Positions 18,440 through 27,322 of a DNA stretch of 64,000 nucleotides are shown one piece after another. Under the pieces are notes generated by a model. That model worked only from the letters and a program-made list of their open reading frames with translations, was not told the DNA's origin and made no database searches. Made by a program: the position numbers and the translations under genes. Origin of the DNA: Burkholderiales bacterium (GTDB lineage: Bacteria; Pseudomonadota; Gammaproteobacteria; Burkholderiales; Burkholderiaceae_C); the NCBI GenBank assembly GCA_947453625.1, contig CANGHK010000008.1, positions 51,035 to 115,034 of the forward strand. The letters run 5' to 3'. The first letter of the stretch is position 1, and each line of letters begins with the position of its first letter.

Positions 18440-19315
18440 TCAGACTTTCTTGCGCAAATTGCCGCCGAACAGCCCGTTGGGCTTGACCACCAGCATCACC
18501 AGCACCACCACATAGGCGGCGATGTCCTTGAAACCCTCGGGCAGGTAGAAGCCGGCGAAGGCCTCGACCAGGCCGATCACCAGCCCGCCGACGATGGCCC
18601 CGGGCAGGCTGCCGAAGCCGCCCACCACCGCCGCCGGAAAGGCCTTCAGGCCGATGAAACCCATGTTGGCGTGGACGAAGGTGATGGGCGCCAGCAGCAG
18701 CCCGGCCAGCGCCGCCACCGCCGCCGACAAGCCCCAGACCAGGCCGTTGATGCGTCGCACCGGGATGCCCATGTAGTAGGCCGCGAGCTGGTTCTGCGAC
18801 GCCGCCTGCATCGCGATGCCGAGCTTGCTGTAACGGAACATCAGGTAGAGCAGGCCGCACAGCAGCGCGGTGACGCCGATGATGGCCACCTGCTCGACGC
18901 TGATCACCGCGCCGCCCAGGCTGATCACCTGGCCCTTGTAGGGCACTTCCAGCGCGCTGGTCTCGGTGCCGATGTCGGGCAGCATCGAGATCAGCCCGCG
19001 CGCGGTGTAGCCCACGCCTATCGTCAGCATCACGATCGTGAACTGCGGCTGGCCCATGATCGGGCGGATGACCAAGCGCTCCAGCGCCACGCCGAACAGA
19101 AACATGCCCAGCACCGCGATCGGGGCGGCAAACCAGAACGACAGGCCGGCCGCCTTCATCAGCACCAGACCGCCGAAAGCGCCCAGCATCATCAGCTCGC
19201 CCTGGGCGAAGTTGACGGTCTCGGTGGCCTTGTAGATCAGCACGAAGCCCAAGGCGATCAGGGCGTAGATGCAGCCGAGCGAGATGCCCGAGATCAGCAG
19301 TTGCACTAAGGCCAA
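18440..19315 (-). CDS. livH: Branched-chain amino acid-type ABC transporter permease LivH
   Basis: Permease partner of LivM, 291 aa from the proposed start. It opens with 'QLLISGISLGCIYALIALGF', the typical first helix of LivH, and contains 'ETVNFAQGELMMLGAF' and 'GLKAFPAAVVGGFGSLPGA' (ATPase-contact loop). I prefer the TTG at 19315 because AGGAG lies 6 nt upstream and the product then begins like other LivH proteins; an ATG at 19360 would add a hydrophilic 15-residue tail. It is the first gene of livHMGF. No livK-type binding protein gene occurs in the window, which is unusual for this cluster. Confidence 0.88.
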   Translation of the reverse strand: MALVQLLISGISLGCIYALIALGFVLIYKATETVNFAQGELMMLGAFGGLVLMKAAGLSFWFAAPIAVLGMFLFGVALERLVIRPIMGQPQFTIVMLTIGVGYTARGLISMLPDIGTETSALEVPYKGQVISLGGAVISVEQVAIIGVTALLCGLLYLMFRYSKLGIAMQAASQNQLAAYYMGIPVRRINGLVWGLSAAVAALAGLLLAPITFVHANMGFIGLKAFPAAVVGGFGSLPGAIVGGLVIGLVEAFAGFYLPEGFKDIAAYVVVLVMLVVKPNGLFGGNLRKKV

Positions 19316-19427
19316 GCGGGACTCCTGCGGTGGCCTGTGGCCTGGGTGATCGGACGACAACCCACAGCCTAGGGGGCTAGCCCGCCAGCGTCTTGTGTCT
19401 ACAGGCTGAAGCCAGGCAGGCGACTCG

Positions 19428-19594
19428 CTAGTGCTGCGCCCCGGAGATATCGAAACATGAAACCGCGCCTTCGACCCGCTGGCGTCGTTGCAACTCCTCG
19501 CGATACCTTCGGGTATCGCTGCGGTTTGCGCCTAGCCCTCGGGCCGAATCCATCGCTTTCATCTTGCTTCGATCCTTCCGGGTCGCAGCACTAG
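19428..19594 (-). repeat. MITE-like palindromic element, family C
   Basis: 167-bp element with terminal inverted repeats of about 40 bp. The left end begins CTAGTGCTGCGCCCCGGAGA and the right end, read on the other strand, CTAGTGCTGCGACCCGGAAG; both continue into ATCGAA...ATGAAA. The centre holds the perfect hairpin GCGATACC-TTCG-GGTATCGC at 19499-19518. It lies between the livH start and the transglutaminase stop, 3' of the latter. It has no coding capacity. The layout (long terminal inverted repeats, central tetraloop hairpin) parallels elements A and B although the sequence differs. Confidence 0.7.
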
Positions 19595-19607
19595 CCTGCT
19601 AGACCGG

Positions 19608-20711
19608 CTAGACCGGCTCGACCGTCACGCCCACCACCGGCGGCGCGTTGCCGCCGCCACGGATCACGCCGCGCAGCGGGGCGACGTCGGCATAGTCGCG
19701 GCCCCAGGCCAGGGTGACATGGTCCTGGCCCACCGCGACATCGTTGGTCGGGTCGAGCGCCACCCAGCCGTGCAGCGGGCACCACACGGCCACCCAGGCG
19801 TGGCTGGCGTCTGCGCCCACCAGCCGGGGCTGGCCGGGCGGTGGCTGGGTCAGCAGGTAGCCGCTGACATAGCGCGCGGCCAGGCCGAGCGAGCGCATCG
19901 CGCCGATCATCAGGTGGGCAAAATCCTGGCACACGCCCTGGCCCTTGGCCAGCGCCTGCAGCGCGTTGGTGGCCACGTCGGTAGCGCGTGGGTTGAATTC
20001 CATGCACGCGTGGATACGGCTCATCAGCGCGCTGGCGGCCTGCAGCAAGGGCCGGCCCGGCTCGAACAGGTCGCGGGCGTAGTCGGCCAGCAGCGCGTCG
20101 CGTGGCGCAAAGTGGCTGGGCAGCCCGAACTCGACCGCATCGGGCTGGGTCAGGCCGGCACGGTAGCGCAAGGCCTGCACCGCCTCTTCCCAGGGCGGAC
20201 TGGCGGCCATGTCGAGCCGCGGTGGCGGCGCCAGCCGGACCTGGAAACTGCTGACGACCGTCAGCGTCTCATGCACCCGGGCATGGCTGAAGCCGTGGCG
20301 CCAGTTGCCGAAGGCGTCGCGGCTTTGCTGCACCGCGGCGTCGGGCTGCGGGTCGATCTCGAGCCGCCAGCGCGAGACCTGCTGCAGTTCGGTGTCGCGC
20401 GGCCGCAGCCAGGCACTGTGGTGGGCCACCTCGACCGGCCGGTCATAGTCGTACCGGGTCTCGTGGCGCACCGACAGTTGGCGCGGACCGGGCGGCAGGG
20501 CCGGTCGAGGCGGTGCGGCGTACGGGACGGACGAAGACGACTGGGACTGGGACTGAGACTGAGACTGGGACTGGGGTTGAGCCCCGGACGGCGACCCGGA
20601 TTGCGATTGCGATTGCGATTGCGATTGCGATTGCGATTGAGTTTGCGTTTGCGTATGCGTATGCGAAGGGAATTCCGGCGCCGACGCCGCGGAAGTCGCT
20701 TCGCCGCTCAT
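19608..20711 (-). CDS. Transglutaminase-like protein with (Gln-Ser) repeat N-terminus
   Basis: 367 aa protein with an N-terminal bacterial transglutaminase domain ('LSVRHETRYDYDRPVEVAHHS') and a catalytic transglutaminase-like core. The Cys-His-Asp triad is visible: Cys in 'GQGVCQDFAHL', His in 'ADASHAWVAVW', Asp in 'VALDPTND'. Residues ~20-65 are low complexity, with HT/QT then QS dipeptides coded by hexanucleotide repeats. The ATG at 20711 overlaps the stop of the upstream fused ATP-grasp gene (ATGA), so it is translationally coupled. The family may act as a peptidase or amide-bond-forming enzyme. It is the last gene of the ATP-grasp/alpha-E cluster. Two in-frame TAG-type stops follow in a 9-bp repeat. 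Confidence 0.85.
   Translation of the reverse strand: MSGEATSAASAPEFPSHTHTQTQTQSQSQSQSQSQSQSGSPSGAQPQSQSQSQSQSQSSSSVPYAAPPRPALPPGPRQLSVRHETRYDYDRPVEVAHHSAWLRPRDTELQQVSRWRLEIDPQPDAAVQQSRDAFGNWRHGFSHARVHETLTVVSSFQVRLAPPPRLDMAASPPWEEAVQALRYRAGLTQPDAVEFGLPSHFAPRDALLADYARDLFEPGRPLLQAASALMSRIHACMEFNPRATDVATNALQALAKGQGVCQDFAHLMIGAMRSLGLAARYVSGYLLTQPPPGQPRLVGADASHAWVAVWCPLHGWVALDPTNDVAVGQDHVTLAWGRDYADVAPLRGVIRGGGNAPPVVGVTVEPV
20539..20665 (-). repeat. Coding hexanucleotide microsatellites (QS/QT/HT repeats)
   Basis: Two hexamer tracts inside the transglutaminase gene: six units of GACTGG/GACTGA at about 20539-20574, and six perfect ATTGCG units at 20600-20635 followed by degenerate ATTGAG, TTTGCG and TATGCG units to 20665. 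In the coding strand they give alternating Gln-Ser, Gln-Thr and His-Thr. Slippage by whole units keeps the frame, so the length of this N-terminal region may vary between strains. Confidence 0.85.
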
Positions 20712-23329
20712 TGCCAAACCCTGCGGTCGGGCGAGTCGACATGGGCGAACAGGTGGCGGCCTATCTCATCGGACAAGACCCGGGTCGCCGCGCTGCAGTC
20801 CTGCAGCGTGCGGATCAGCACGCTGTGGCGACCGGCCGGGTCGGTGACGGCCAGGCCGGCCAGCGGCCAATCCTCGGGCATGCTGAATTCGGCGGTCACC
20901 TCACCGACCCACTGCGCATCCTGGCGCGACAGCTTGCGCAGCCGGTCGCGCAGGGTGCGGGCCACCCAGGCCAGCGAGCGCGGGTTGTCGGTGTCCATCA
21001 CCAGCAGGTGCAGCAGCGGCAGCACCTCGCGCCGGCCCTGGAACTGGGCCCGGTAGGTGATCACGCTGTCGAACAGGCCCAGCAGCAGCGCGAAGCCGTC
21101 GTCGGCCTCGTGCACCCGGTGCTCAAAGCCGCGCGCCAGCGCATGCGACAGCATGTGCAGGCGCTCGATCTGGCGCCCCACGCTGAGCAATCGCCAGCCG
21201 TCGTCGCGCGTCATGCGGTCGGTCTGGGCGCCGGTGATCGCCGCCAGGTGGGTGGTGGCGCGGGCCAGCACGCCCAGCACGTCGGGCACCGGCGCGTGGC
21301 CTTCGCCCTGGTCGAGCACGGCGGCCAGGTGCTGCTCGAAACGGTCGTCCACCTCATGGATCAGCTTCCAGTGCTCGGGCGACAGGCGCTCGCGCAAGGC
21401 TTCGGCGCATTGGCGCAGGTTGCGCAGGCTGTGGCTGACACTGGTGGTGAAGCTGGGCTCCCCGCCGTCGCCGGGCCGACCGGCACCCAAGCCGTGGACC
21501 AGCGCGCGCTCGAACAGCCGCGGCGCCTTGACAGGGCTGGGCACGCCCATGCCGACCAAGCCGTGGAAGCTGGCCAGCTCGCCCAGCCACTGCAGCACCG
21601 GCTCGCTGGCCTCGTGCATCGCCTCCAGCGTCAGCCGCACCAGGCGGGCGGCATTCTCGGCCCGCTCGGTGTAGCGGCCCAGCCAGAACAGGTTCTCGGC
21701 GGCGCGGCTCGACACGCTGCGGTGGAAGCCGATCAGTTCGGCCGCGGTCAAGGGCTTGGGCAACAGCGAACTGCGGTCGACCGCGCCGCTGGCGATGACC
21801 CAGCTGTCGACGCTGGCGCTGCCATGCTGCATGCTCAGCCAGGGGTCGTGCGCGCTGCCGGTCTGGTCGGAGTTGCGGGCGTTGTCGCGCCCCGACACCC
21901 GGGTCAGCGCACCGGGCAGCACGCGCCAGCCGCCGGCGCCGTCGGCCAGCGCGAAGACCCGGATCACGGCACTGCGCGGCAGCAACTGGCCGTCGGCCCA
22001 GACCGGGGTCTCGCCGGGCCGCACCCGGGCCTGCAAGGTGTAGGCCGCCGGGTCGGCGGCGATGCGCTCAGCCAGCGCGTCGCGCTCGTCAGCGCTCAGG
22101 TAGGCCGCCACCAGCGGGCTGAAGCCGCTATCGGGAAAGGTGGGCGCGACGACGAAATCGGCCAGCTTGTCGCGCTGCGCCGCCCACACCGCCGGCTCGC
22201 CGCACCACCAGCTGGTGCTGGACGGCAGGTGCAGCGGCTCGCCCAGCAGCCGCTCGGCCACGCCGGGCCAGAAGGCGGCCATGCCCGGGCTTTCCAGAAA
22301 GCCGGCGCCCGGCGGATTGGCCATCACCACCTCGCCGGCGCGCAGCGCCTGCAGCAGCCCGGGCACACCGAGCTGGGAGTCGGGACGCAGTTCCAGCGGG
22401 TCGAGAAACGCGTCGTCGACCCGCCGCAGCAGCACATGCACCTGCTCCAGGCCATGCAGGGTCTTGAGGAACAGCTTGTTGGCGCGCACCGTCAGGTCCG
22501 AGCCCTCGACCAGCGTGACGCCCAGGTAACGCGCCAGAAAGACCTGCTCGAAATAGGTTTCGTTGAGCGGGCCCGGCGTCAGCAGCACGATGCGGCTGCG
22601 CTCACCGGCCGGGCTGGCCCGCATCAGGCCGTCGAGCAGCGAGCGGAAGCTGGCCGCCAGGCGCTGCACCCGCAGCGCCGCGAACTGCTCGCGGAACGTC
22701 GGGCCGACGATCAGCCGGTTCTCCAGCAGATAGCCCAGGCCCGACGGCGCCTGCACCCGCTGCGACAGCACCGAGAAGCTGCCGTCGGGCCGGCGCTTCA
22801 GGTCGAAGGCGGCGATGTGCAGTTGCGCCCGGCCCTGCCACAGCCCATGCGCCGGCCGCAGGTAATGCGGGTGGGCGAAGACCATGGACGCCGGCAGCAG
22901 CGCGTCGCGCAGCAAGGTCTGCGGGCCGTAGATGTCGGCCAGCACACCCTCCATCAGCCGCGCCCGCTGCACCACCCCGGTCTCGATGCGGGCCCAGTCG
23001 TCGGCGCTGATCAGCGTGGGCAGCAGTTGCAGCGGCCAGGACCGTCCGCCGCCGTGGCGGTCGGCGTAGACGTTGTAGGTCGCGCCGTCCTCGCGAACCC
23101 GCTGCTGCACCTGTGCCTGACGCGCCGCCAGGTCGACCCAGCCATCGACGCCCAGGCTGCCGAAGAAGGTCTGCCAGAGCGGTGCCAGCGGCGCGGGCAA
23201 GGCCCCGCCCACGGCGCCGGGCAGGTCGCGCAACTCGTCCCAATGGCCGGGCGTGCCGCGGCGCGCGGCGGCCGCGACGAGACCCGCCGCATCGGGCAGG
23301 TCATCCTCGGCCAACAAACTGGTTTGCAT
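20708..23329 (-). CDS. Fused circularly permuted ATP-grasp / alpha-E protein
   Basis: 873 aa two-domain protein. Residues ~60-480 form a circularly permuted ATP-grasp (DUF404/DUF407-like): 'YNVYADRHGG', 'YLLENRLIVGPTFRE', 'ILLTPGPLNETYFEQ' (written here as VLLTPGPLNETYFE), 'VHVLLRRVDDAFLDP' and 'VMANPPGAGFLESPGM'. Residues ~550-870 form an alpha-E helical domain (DUF403) beginning 'RAAENLFWLGRYTERAENAA'. The same two domains occur as separate genes at 27323-29767, so the locus carries both split and fused versions. ATP-grasp enzymes form amide bonds; substrates are unknown. The start at 23329 (MQTSLLAEDD) is the most conserved-looking ATG but lacks a good RBS; an in-frame GTG lies at 23368. 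Confidence 0.85.
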   Translation of the reverse strand: MQTSLLAEDDLPDAAGLVAAAARRGTPGHWDELRDLPGAVGGALPAPLAPLWQTFFGSLGVDGWVDLAARQAQVQQRVREDGATYNVYADRHGGGRSWPLQLLPTLISADDWARIETGVVQRARLMEGVLADIYGPQTLLRDALLPASMVFAHPHYLRPAHGLWQGRAQLHIAAFDLKRRPDGSFSVLSQRVQAPSGLGYLLENRLIVGPTFREQFAALRVQRLAASFRSLLDGLMRASPAGERSRIVLLTPGPLNETYFEQVFLARYLGVTLVEGSDLTVRANKLFLKTLHGLEQVHVLLRRVDDAFLDPLELRPDSQLGVPGLLQALRAGEVVMANPPGAGFLESPGMAAFWPGVAERLLGEPLHLPSSTSWWCGEPAVWAAQRDKLADFVVAPTFPDSGFSPLVAAYLSADERDALAERIAADPAAYTLQARVRPGETPVWADGQLLPRSAVIRVFALADGAGGWRVLPGALTRVSGRDNARNSDQTGSAHDPWLSMQHGSASVDSWVIASGAVDRSSLLPKPLTAAELIGFHRSVSSRAAENLFWLGRYTERAENAARLVRLTLEAMHEASEPVLQWLGELASFHGLVGMGVPSPVKAPRLFERALVHGLGAGRPGDGGEPSFTTSVSHSLRNLRQCAEALRERLSPEHWKLIHEVDDRFEQHLAAVLDQGEGHAPVPDVLGVLARATTHLAAITGAQTDRMTRDDGWRLLSVGRQIERLHMLSHALARGFEHRVHEADDGFALLLGLFDSVITYRAQFQGRREVLPLLHLLVMDTDNPRSLAWVARTLRDRLRKLSRQDAQWVGEVTAEFSMPEDWPLAGLAVTDPAGRHSVLIRTLQDCSAATRVLSDEIGRHLFAHVDSPDRRVWQ

Positions 23330-23410
23330 GACCCGATCATGCCCTGTGCCGGCCGGCTCAGGCATCACCGCCCCGCGCCGAACACGAAAGGGCGGCGCTT
23401 GCCGGGCCGG

Positions 23411-26400
23411 TCAAGCGGTGCGCAGGTCGAGCGTGAACGGGAACTCGAGACTGCGCTTGGCCGCGGGAATCTCCATCCGGCCCGGCGTGTGGCCTATGGT
23501 GCAAAAGCGCGCCAGGCGCCGGCTCTCGGCTTCGAAGGCGTTGACCGGGAAGCTGGCGTAGCTCAGGCCGCCCGGGTGGGCGACGTGGTACTGGCAACCG
23601 CCCAGCGAACGGTTCATCCAGCGGTCGACCAGGTCGAAGGTCAGCGGCGCGTCGGTGCCTATGCTCGGGTGCAGCGCGGTCGGCGGCAGCCAGGCCCGGT
23701 AGCGCACGCCGCAGACGAACTCCCCCACCCGGCCGGTGGGCTGCAGCGGCACGGGCACGCCGTTGCAGGTGATCACATGGCGCGAATTGACCAGGCCGGT
23801 GACCTTCAACTCGATGCGCTCGACCGACGAGTCGACATAGCGCACCGTGCCGGCCGACGAGCCTTCCTCGCCCATCACATGCCAGGGCTCGAGCGCGCTG
23901 CGCAGTTGCAGCAGCACCCCTTCGGCGCTCAGCTCGCCGACCTTGGGGAAGCGGAACTCGAAGTGCGGCGCGAACCACTCAGGCTTGAACGCGAAGCCCT
24001 TGCCGTCGGCGGCTGTGCTCGAATACCCGCCCATCTCCTCGATCACATGCTCGAAGTCCTGCCAGACGAAGGTCGGCAGCAGGAAGCGGTCGTGCAACTC
24101 GGTGCCCCAGCGCACCAATTCGGCCCGGTAGGGCTGCTCCCAGAAGCGGGCGACGAGTGCGCGCAGCAGCAACTGCTGGACGATGCTCATCCGGGCATGC
24201 GGCGGCATCTCGAAGGCGCGCAGCTCAAGCAGGCCGAGCCGGCCGGTGCTTGAGTCGGGCGAGTACAGCTTGTCGATGCAGAACTCGCTGCGGTGGGTGT
24301 TGCCGGTCAGGTCGACCAGGATGTTGCGCAGCGTGCGGTCGACCAGCCAGGGCGGCATCTGCTGGCCGTAGACCTGCTTGTTCTTCTCGATCTCGCCGAG
24401 CGCGATCTCGAGCTCGTAGAGCTGGTCGTTGCGCGCTTCGTCGATGCGCGGCGCCTGGCTGGTCGGGCCGATGAACAGGCCCGAGAACAGGTAGCTCAAG
24501 GACGGGTGGTTGTGCCAGTAGGCCAGCAGGCTGCCCAGCACGTCGGGCCGGCGCAGGAAGGGTGAGTCGGCGGGCCGCGCGCCGCCCATCACGAAGTGGT
24601 TGCCGCCGCCGGTGCCGGTATGCCGCCCGTCGAGCATGAACTTCTCGCTCGACAGGCGCGACAGCCAGGCCGCGTCGTAGAGGAACTCGGTGTGCTCGAC
24701 CAGTTCGGCCCAGTTGGCCGCCGGGTGGATGTTGACCTCGATCACCCCCGGGTCAGGCGTGACCGCCAGGATCTTGAGCCGCGGGTCGCGCGGCGGCGGA
24801 TAGCCCTCGAGCACGACCTTGACGCCTTGCTGGGCCGCCGTGGCCTCGACCGCAGCCAGCAGTTCGAGGTAGTCCTCGAGTTGCTCCAGGGGCGGCATGA
24901 AGACGTAGAGATGGCCGCGCGGCTTGGCGTCGACGCCCGGCGCTTCGCTCTTGGCACCGGCCTTGGGTGCGTTGGACCGCGCCGGATCGCGCACCTCGAC
25001 CACCAGCGCGCTGCGCGTGATCCAGTGCGCCGACTCGCCGCGCTCGGGCGCACGGTCGATGTCGGGCGCCGCGGCTGCGGCTAGGGCGGCTGCGGCAACT
25101 GCGGCGACCGGGTTGACGGCCGGCAAATAGGTGACCGCCGCGTTCTTGGCCAGCACATCGGCCGCGCGGTGCTCGGCTCGGTTGCCTGCCAGGATATCGC
25201 CGATAGGCCGGCCGCTGCCGGGCTCGACCCGATCGGCCCGCTTGCCCTGCAGCGCCACGACGCCGCCTTCGGCAAAGCCGCCGCCTATCACATGCGCGGC
25301 GTATTGGCTGCGGATGGCGGCCGCGGCCGGCAAGTCGTCGCGCGGCGCGAACGGATCGGCCTCGATGTGGTAGGGGAACTCGGTGCTCTTCACCCAGGGC
25401 AGCGAGTCGAGCGGCAGGCGGTAGCCCATCGGCGAGTCGCCCGGGAACAGATACATGCGCTCGTCACGGAAGAACCAGCCACCGGTCTGCCAGCGGCCGT
25501 CGGTCGACAGCGGATGCGCCGGATTCAGCGGCTTGGCGCCGTCGCGTTTCTTGATCGGCAGCGCGTAGCCCACCTCATGCGCCAGGCCCTGGGTGAAGAC
25601 GCGGCGCAGCCGGCTGCGCTCCATCTCGTCGTCGAGCTTGGTGTCAAACGGGTCGACGTTGACCGGCAGCCGGCGCTCGCGCCAGAGGTAGTACCAGGTG
25701 TCCTCGTAGCCCGGCTGCACATGCGCGTCGGTCAGCCCCAGGCGCCGGGTCAGCCCGCCCATGAAGGCCTTGGCGTCGGTCGAATCGTAGTGCAGCTGTT
25801 CGCGCTCGTCGGCGAACAGCGCCGGGTCGTGCCAGCAGGGCTGGCCGTCGGCGCGCCAGCAGATCGACAGCGCCCAGCGCGGCAGTTGCTCGCCCGGGTA
25901 CCACTTGCCCTGGCCGTAGTGCAGGAAGCCGCCCTGGCCGTAATGGGCGCTCAGCCGCCCCACCAGGTCTTGCGCGATCAGGCGCTTGGTCGGGCCCAGC
26001 GCGTCGGTGTTCCACTCGGCGCCGTCGCGGTCCTCGACGCTGACAAACGTCGGCTCGCCGCCCATCGTCAGCCGCACGTCGCTCGCCACCAACTGCGCGT
26101 CCACCGCCTCGCCCAGCGCCAGCACCTCGGCCCATTGGTCCTCGGTATAGGGCTTGGTAACGCGCGGCGACTCGAAGATGCGGGTGACCGTCATCTGGTG
26201 GTCGAACTCGACCTCGCACTCGTCCATCGCCCCGCTGATCGGCGCCGCGCTGCCCGGCGTGGGCGTGCAGGCCACGGGGATATGGCCTTCGCCGGCCATC
26301 AGGCCCGAGGTCGGGTCGAGACCGACCCAGCCGGCGCCGGGCAGGAAGACCTCGCACCAGGCGTGCAGGTCGGTGAAGTCGACCTCGGTGCCACTGGGGC

Positions 26401-27049
26401 CGTCCAGCGCCTTGACGTCGGACTTCAGCTGGATCAGGTAGCCCGAGACGAAGCGCGCGGCCAGCCCGAGGTGGCGCAGCGCCTGCACCAGCAGCCAGCC
26501 GGTGTCGCGGCAACTGCCCGAGCCCAGCGTCAGCGTCTGCTCGGGCGTCTGCACGCCAGGCTCCATCCGGATGACATAGCGGATGTCGCCCTGCAGCCGC
26601 TGGTTGATGCCGACCAGGAAGTCGATGCTGCGGCGCTCGGTCAGGTCGATGCTGGCGACGAACTTGGCCAGCTCGGGCGTCGCGGGCTCGGTGACGAGGT
26701 AGGGCTGAAGCTCGAGCTTGAGCGCCTCGTCATAGCTGAACGGATAGGTCTCGGCGTCGGGTTCGAGGAAGAAGTCGAAGGGGTTGTAGACCGACATCTC
26801 GGCCACCAGGTCGACCGTGACCTTGAACTCTGTCGTCGGCTCGGGAAACACCAGCCGCGCCAGGTAGTTGGCGAAGGCGTCCTGCTGCCAATTGATGAAA
26901 TGGTCCTTGGGCTCTATCGTCAGCGAGTAGCTCAGGATGTTGCTGCGGCAATGCGGCGCCGGGCGCAGCCGCACGATATGCGGGCCCATGGCGACCGGAC
27001 GGTCGTACTTGTAATGCGTGACGTGGTTCAGAGCGACGTGGATGGACAC
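23411..27049 (-). CDS. Large transglutaminase-family protein with DUF2126
   Basis: 1212 aa. The N-terminal ~290 residues are a bacterial transglutaminase region: 'ALNHVTHYKYDRPVAMGPHI', then the catalytic Cys in 'GSGSCRDTGWLLVQAL', His in 'DLHAWCEVFLPG' and Asp in 'GLDPTSGLM'. The long C-terminal part is DUF2126, with conserved blocks such as 'LMLGGEPTFV'-like TMGGEPTFVSVED, 'YGQGKWYPGEQLPRWALS' and 'DGRHTGTGGGNHFVMGGA'. An Ala-rich linker near residue 640 (VAAAALAAAAAPD) separates modules. No signal peptide is present, so it is probably cytoplasmic. RBS AAGGAA precedes the ATG. Upstream lies element B, so it may have its own promoter; the AT-rich stretch around 27090-27110 is a candidate. 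Confidence 0.88.
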   Translation of the reverse strand: MSIHVALNHVTHYKYDRPVAMGPHIVRLRPAPHCRSNILSYSLTIEPKDHFINWQQDAFANYLARLVFPEPTTEFKVTVDLVAEMSVYNPFDFFLEPDAETYPFSYDEALKLELQPYLVTEPATPELAKFVASIDLTERRSIDFLVGINQRLQGDIRYVIRMEPGVQTPEQTLTLGSGSCRDTGWLLVQALRHLGLAARFVSGYLIQLKSDVKALDGPSGTEVDFTDLHAWCEVFLPGAGWVGLDPTSGLMAGEGHIPVACTPTPGSAAPISGAMDECEVEFDHQMTVTRIFESPRVTKPYTEDQWAEVLALGEAVDAQLVASDVRLTMGGEPTFVSVEDRDGAEWNTDALGPTKRLIAQDLVGRLSAHYGQGGFLHYGQGKWYPGEQLPRWALSICWRADGQPCWHDPALFADEREQLHYDSTDAKAFMGGLTRRLGLTDAHVQPGYEDTWYYLWRERRLPVNVDPFDTKLDDEMERSRLRRVFTQGLAHEVGYALPIKKRDGAKPLNPAHPLSTDGRWQTGGWFFRDERMYLFPGDSPMGYRLPLDSLPWVKSTEFPYHIEADPFAPRDDLPAAAAIRSQYAAHVIGGGFAEGGVVALQGKRADRVEPGSGRPIGDILAGNRAEHRAADVLAKNAAVTYLPAVNPVAAVAAAALAAAAAPDIDRAPERGESAHWITRSALVVEVRDPARSNAPKAGAKSEAPGVDAKPRGHLYVFMPPLEQLEDYLELLAAVEATAAQQGVKVVLEGYPPPRDPRLKILAVTPDPGVIEVNIHPAANWAELVEHTEFLYDAAWLSRLSSEKFMLDGRHTGTGGGNHFVMGGARPADSPFLRRPDVLGSLLAYWHNHPSLSYLFSGLFIGPTSQAPRIDEARNDQLYELEIALGEIEKNKQVYGQQMPPWLVDRTLRNILVDLTGNTHRSEFCIDKLYSPDSSTGRLGLLELRAFEMPPHARMSIVQQLLLRALVARFWEQPYRAELVRWGTELHDRFLLPTFVWQDFEHVIEEMGGYSSTAADGKGFAFKPEWFAPHFEFRFPKVGELSAEGVLLQLRSALEPWHVMGEEGSSAGTVRYVDSSVERIELKVTGLVNSRHVITCNGVPVPLQPTGRVGEFVCGVRYRAWLPPTALHPSIGTDAPLTFDLVDRWMNRSLGGCQYHVAHPGGLSYASFPVNAFEAESRRLARFCTIGHTPGRMEIPAAKRSLEFPFTLDLRTA

Positions 27050-27128
27050 GGGGTTCCTTCAGGGAAAACGCGATGCTGCAGCGCCGCATTTTCTATCGAA
27101 TATGAGATCGGGCGGAAAGTACTGCTGA

Positions 27129-27322
27129 GGGCGTGAAGATTTCGTCGCGAGCGGCCCGAGATTGCGTCGAGAAGCGCAGCCGTACACCCGTACGGCGACG
27201 CACTGAGCCCGGAAATGGAACAGGCCCTGCGGCCTGTTCCGTGCCTGGCGAAGGCGGGATCGCCTACCAGCGATCCCGCCACAGACGCGAGACCGGGTCG
27301 CGCAGCAGAAAGATTCATGCCC
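27129..27322 (-). repeat. Palindromic intergenic element, family A/B, copy B, with two-hairpin insert
   Basis: 194-bp element starting right at the alpha-E stop codon. Its ends (GGGCGTGAAGATTTCGTC and GGGCATGAATCTTTCTG on opposite strands) are imperfect inverted repeats. It shares GTCGCGAGCG, AGCGCAGCCGTACACCCGTA and CGCAGCAG with copy A. Unlike A it holds an insert with two perfect hairpins: GGAACAGGCC-CTGC-GGCCTGTTCC (27217-27240) and GGCGGGATCGC-CTACCA-GCGATCCCGCC (27253-27280). The linkers flanking these stems recur in element D copy 2. Confidence 0.8.

Noticed and set aside
20513..20665. (Ile-Ala)n and (Thr-Glu)n protein on the + strand
   Set aside because: Shadow of the hexanucleotide repeats inside the transglutaminase gene on the minus strand.
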